A DNA stretch of 64,000 bases from Agromyces terreus. GTDB taxonomy: Bacteria > Actinomycetota > Actinomycetes > Actinomycetales > Microbacteriaceae. The stretch covers positions 186,001 to 250,000 of the forward strand of contig NZ_WBIS01000002.1 of assembly GCF_009749465.1 (NCBI RefSeq). The letters run 5' to 3'. The notes under the pieces were generated by a model that was not told the DNA's origin, did not search any database, and saw only the letters and a list, made by a program, of their open reading frames with translations. Position numbers and translations under genes: made by a program. This document shows, one piece after another, positions 63,921 through 64,000 of this stretch; position 1 is the stretch's first letter; each line of letters opens with the position of its first letter.

Positions 63921-64000
63921 GCCAGTGCCTCCGTGATGTCGCTCAGCACCGGCTTGTCGGCGCGGTCGGAGTAGCCCCAGCAGGCGGCCTCGCGGCCCTC
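63917..64000 (-). CDS. ABC transporter ATP-binding protein, C-terminus only (DppF-like)
   Basis: The last 27 codons of a gene running off the right edge. They encode EGREAACWGYSDRADKPVLS and then a short tail. A GREAACW ending resembles the final segment of peptide-importer ATPases (GHEVACW type). Its stop overlaps the DppB-like start (ATGA), which fixes the frame and shows that it is the first visible gene of this operon. Confidence 0.75.
   Translation of the reverse strand, partial: EGREAACWGYSDRADKPVLSDITEALA

Overview
The window is chromosomal DNA from a high-GC actinobacterium. The best guess is Microbacteriaceae, near Agromyces or Microbacterium; that is an inference from gene content and style. 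The supporting signs are extreme G+C, frequent GTG starts, many leaderless genes (a TAnnnT hexamer 5-7 bases before the start codon), the HspR/HAIR heat-shock circuit, ClpS followed by DUF2017, DUF2510 and SHOCT proteins, and an extraordinary density of the oligomer GGATGCC/GGCATCC. I saw no rRNA, tRNA, CRISPR array, insertion sequence, integrase or prophage.

Layout. 1-11 kb: PIG-L deacetylase (cut by the left edge), a membrane protein, an alpha/beta hydrolase, an FAD-linked oxidase, an ArsR/SRPBCC pair, a NarL-type two-component system, an MFS exporter and an ABC-2 exporter. 11-19.5 kb: threonine aldolase-like enzyme, a 61-62 bp tandem hairpin array, nitroreductase, a divergent MFS/MarR pair with tandem palindromes, a secreted GH5 enzyme, membrane proteins and a zinc alcohol dehydrogenase. 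19.5-29 kb: type B carboxylesterase, MFS, an ECF42-type sigma factor with its YCII-domain partner, a ClpB-like chaperone without its N domain, and an LLM-type oxidoreductase. 29-36 kb: YceI, a deazaflavin-type reductase, a three-gene type III polyketide operon (PKS, methyltransferase, FAD hydroxylase), a DUF6325/SHOCT pair, an AI-2E-family protein and a small membrane SHOCT protein. 36-45 kb: class II Fic protein, DUF998-like protein, the coupled run RsmC-like methyltransferase/DUF817/ClpS/DUF2017, SulP transporter, MFS. 45-48.4 kb: two divergent DUF1254-type proteins and a secreted protein. 48.4-54 kb: the dnaK-grpE-dnaJ-hspR operon with HAIR operators and a divergent RelA/SpoT-domain protein. 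54-57 kb: a four-gene operon of SipW-type signal peptidase and TasA/camelysin-like secreted proteins. 57-64 kb: a 20-codon leader ORF before a RIO1-type kinase, a lipoprotein, a UMF1-like MFS, and a dipeptide ABC operon running off the right edge.

How the genes work together. HspR, encoded inside the window, probably controls both its own operon and clpB through HAIR boxes at 27539-27559, 52606-52626 and 52669-52689, so the main disaggregation machinery is one regulon here. The 4-base ATGA/GTGA overlaps mark translationally coupled units (kinase/regulator, ABC exporter, ClpS cluster, Dpp operon, SipW operon). The least explained content is (i) the SipW operon, whose peptidase is fused to an extra secreted domain, (ii) a set of dispersed 45-100 bp hairpin elements, one lying inside the response-regulator coding sequence and sharing a 14-base arm with an intergenic copy 18 kb away, (iii) the RelA/SpoT-domain gene back-to-back with dnaK, and (iv) the small ORF preceding the RIO1-type kinase.
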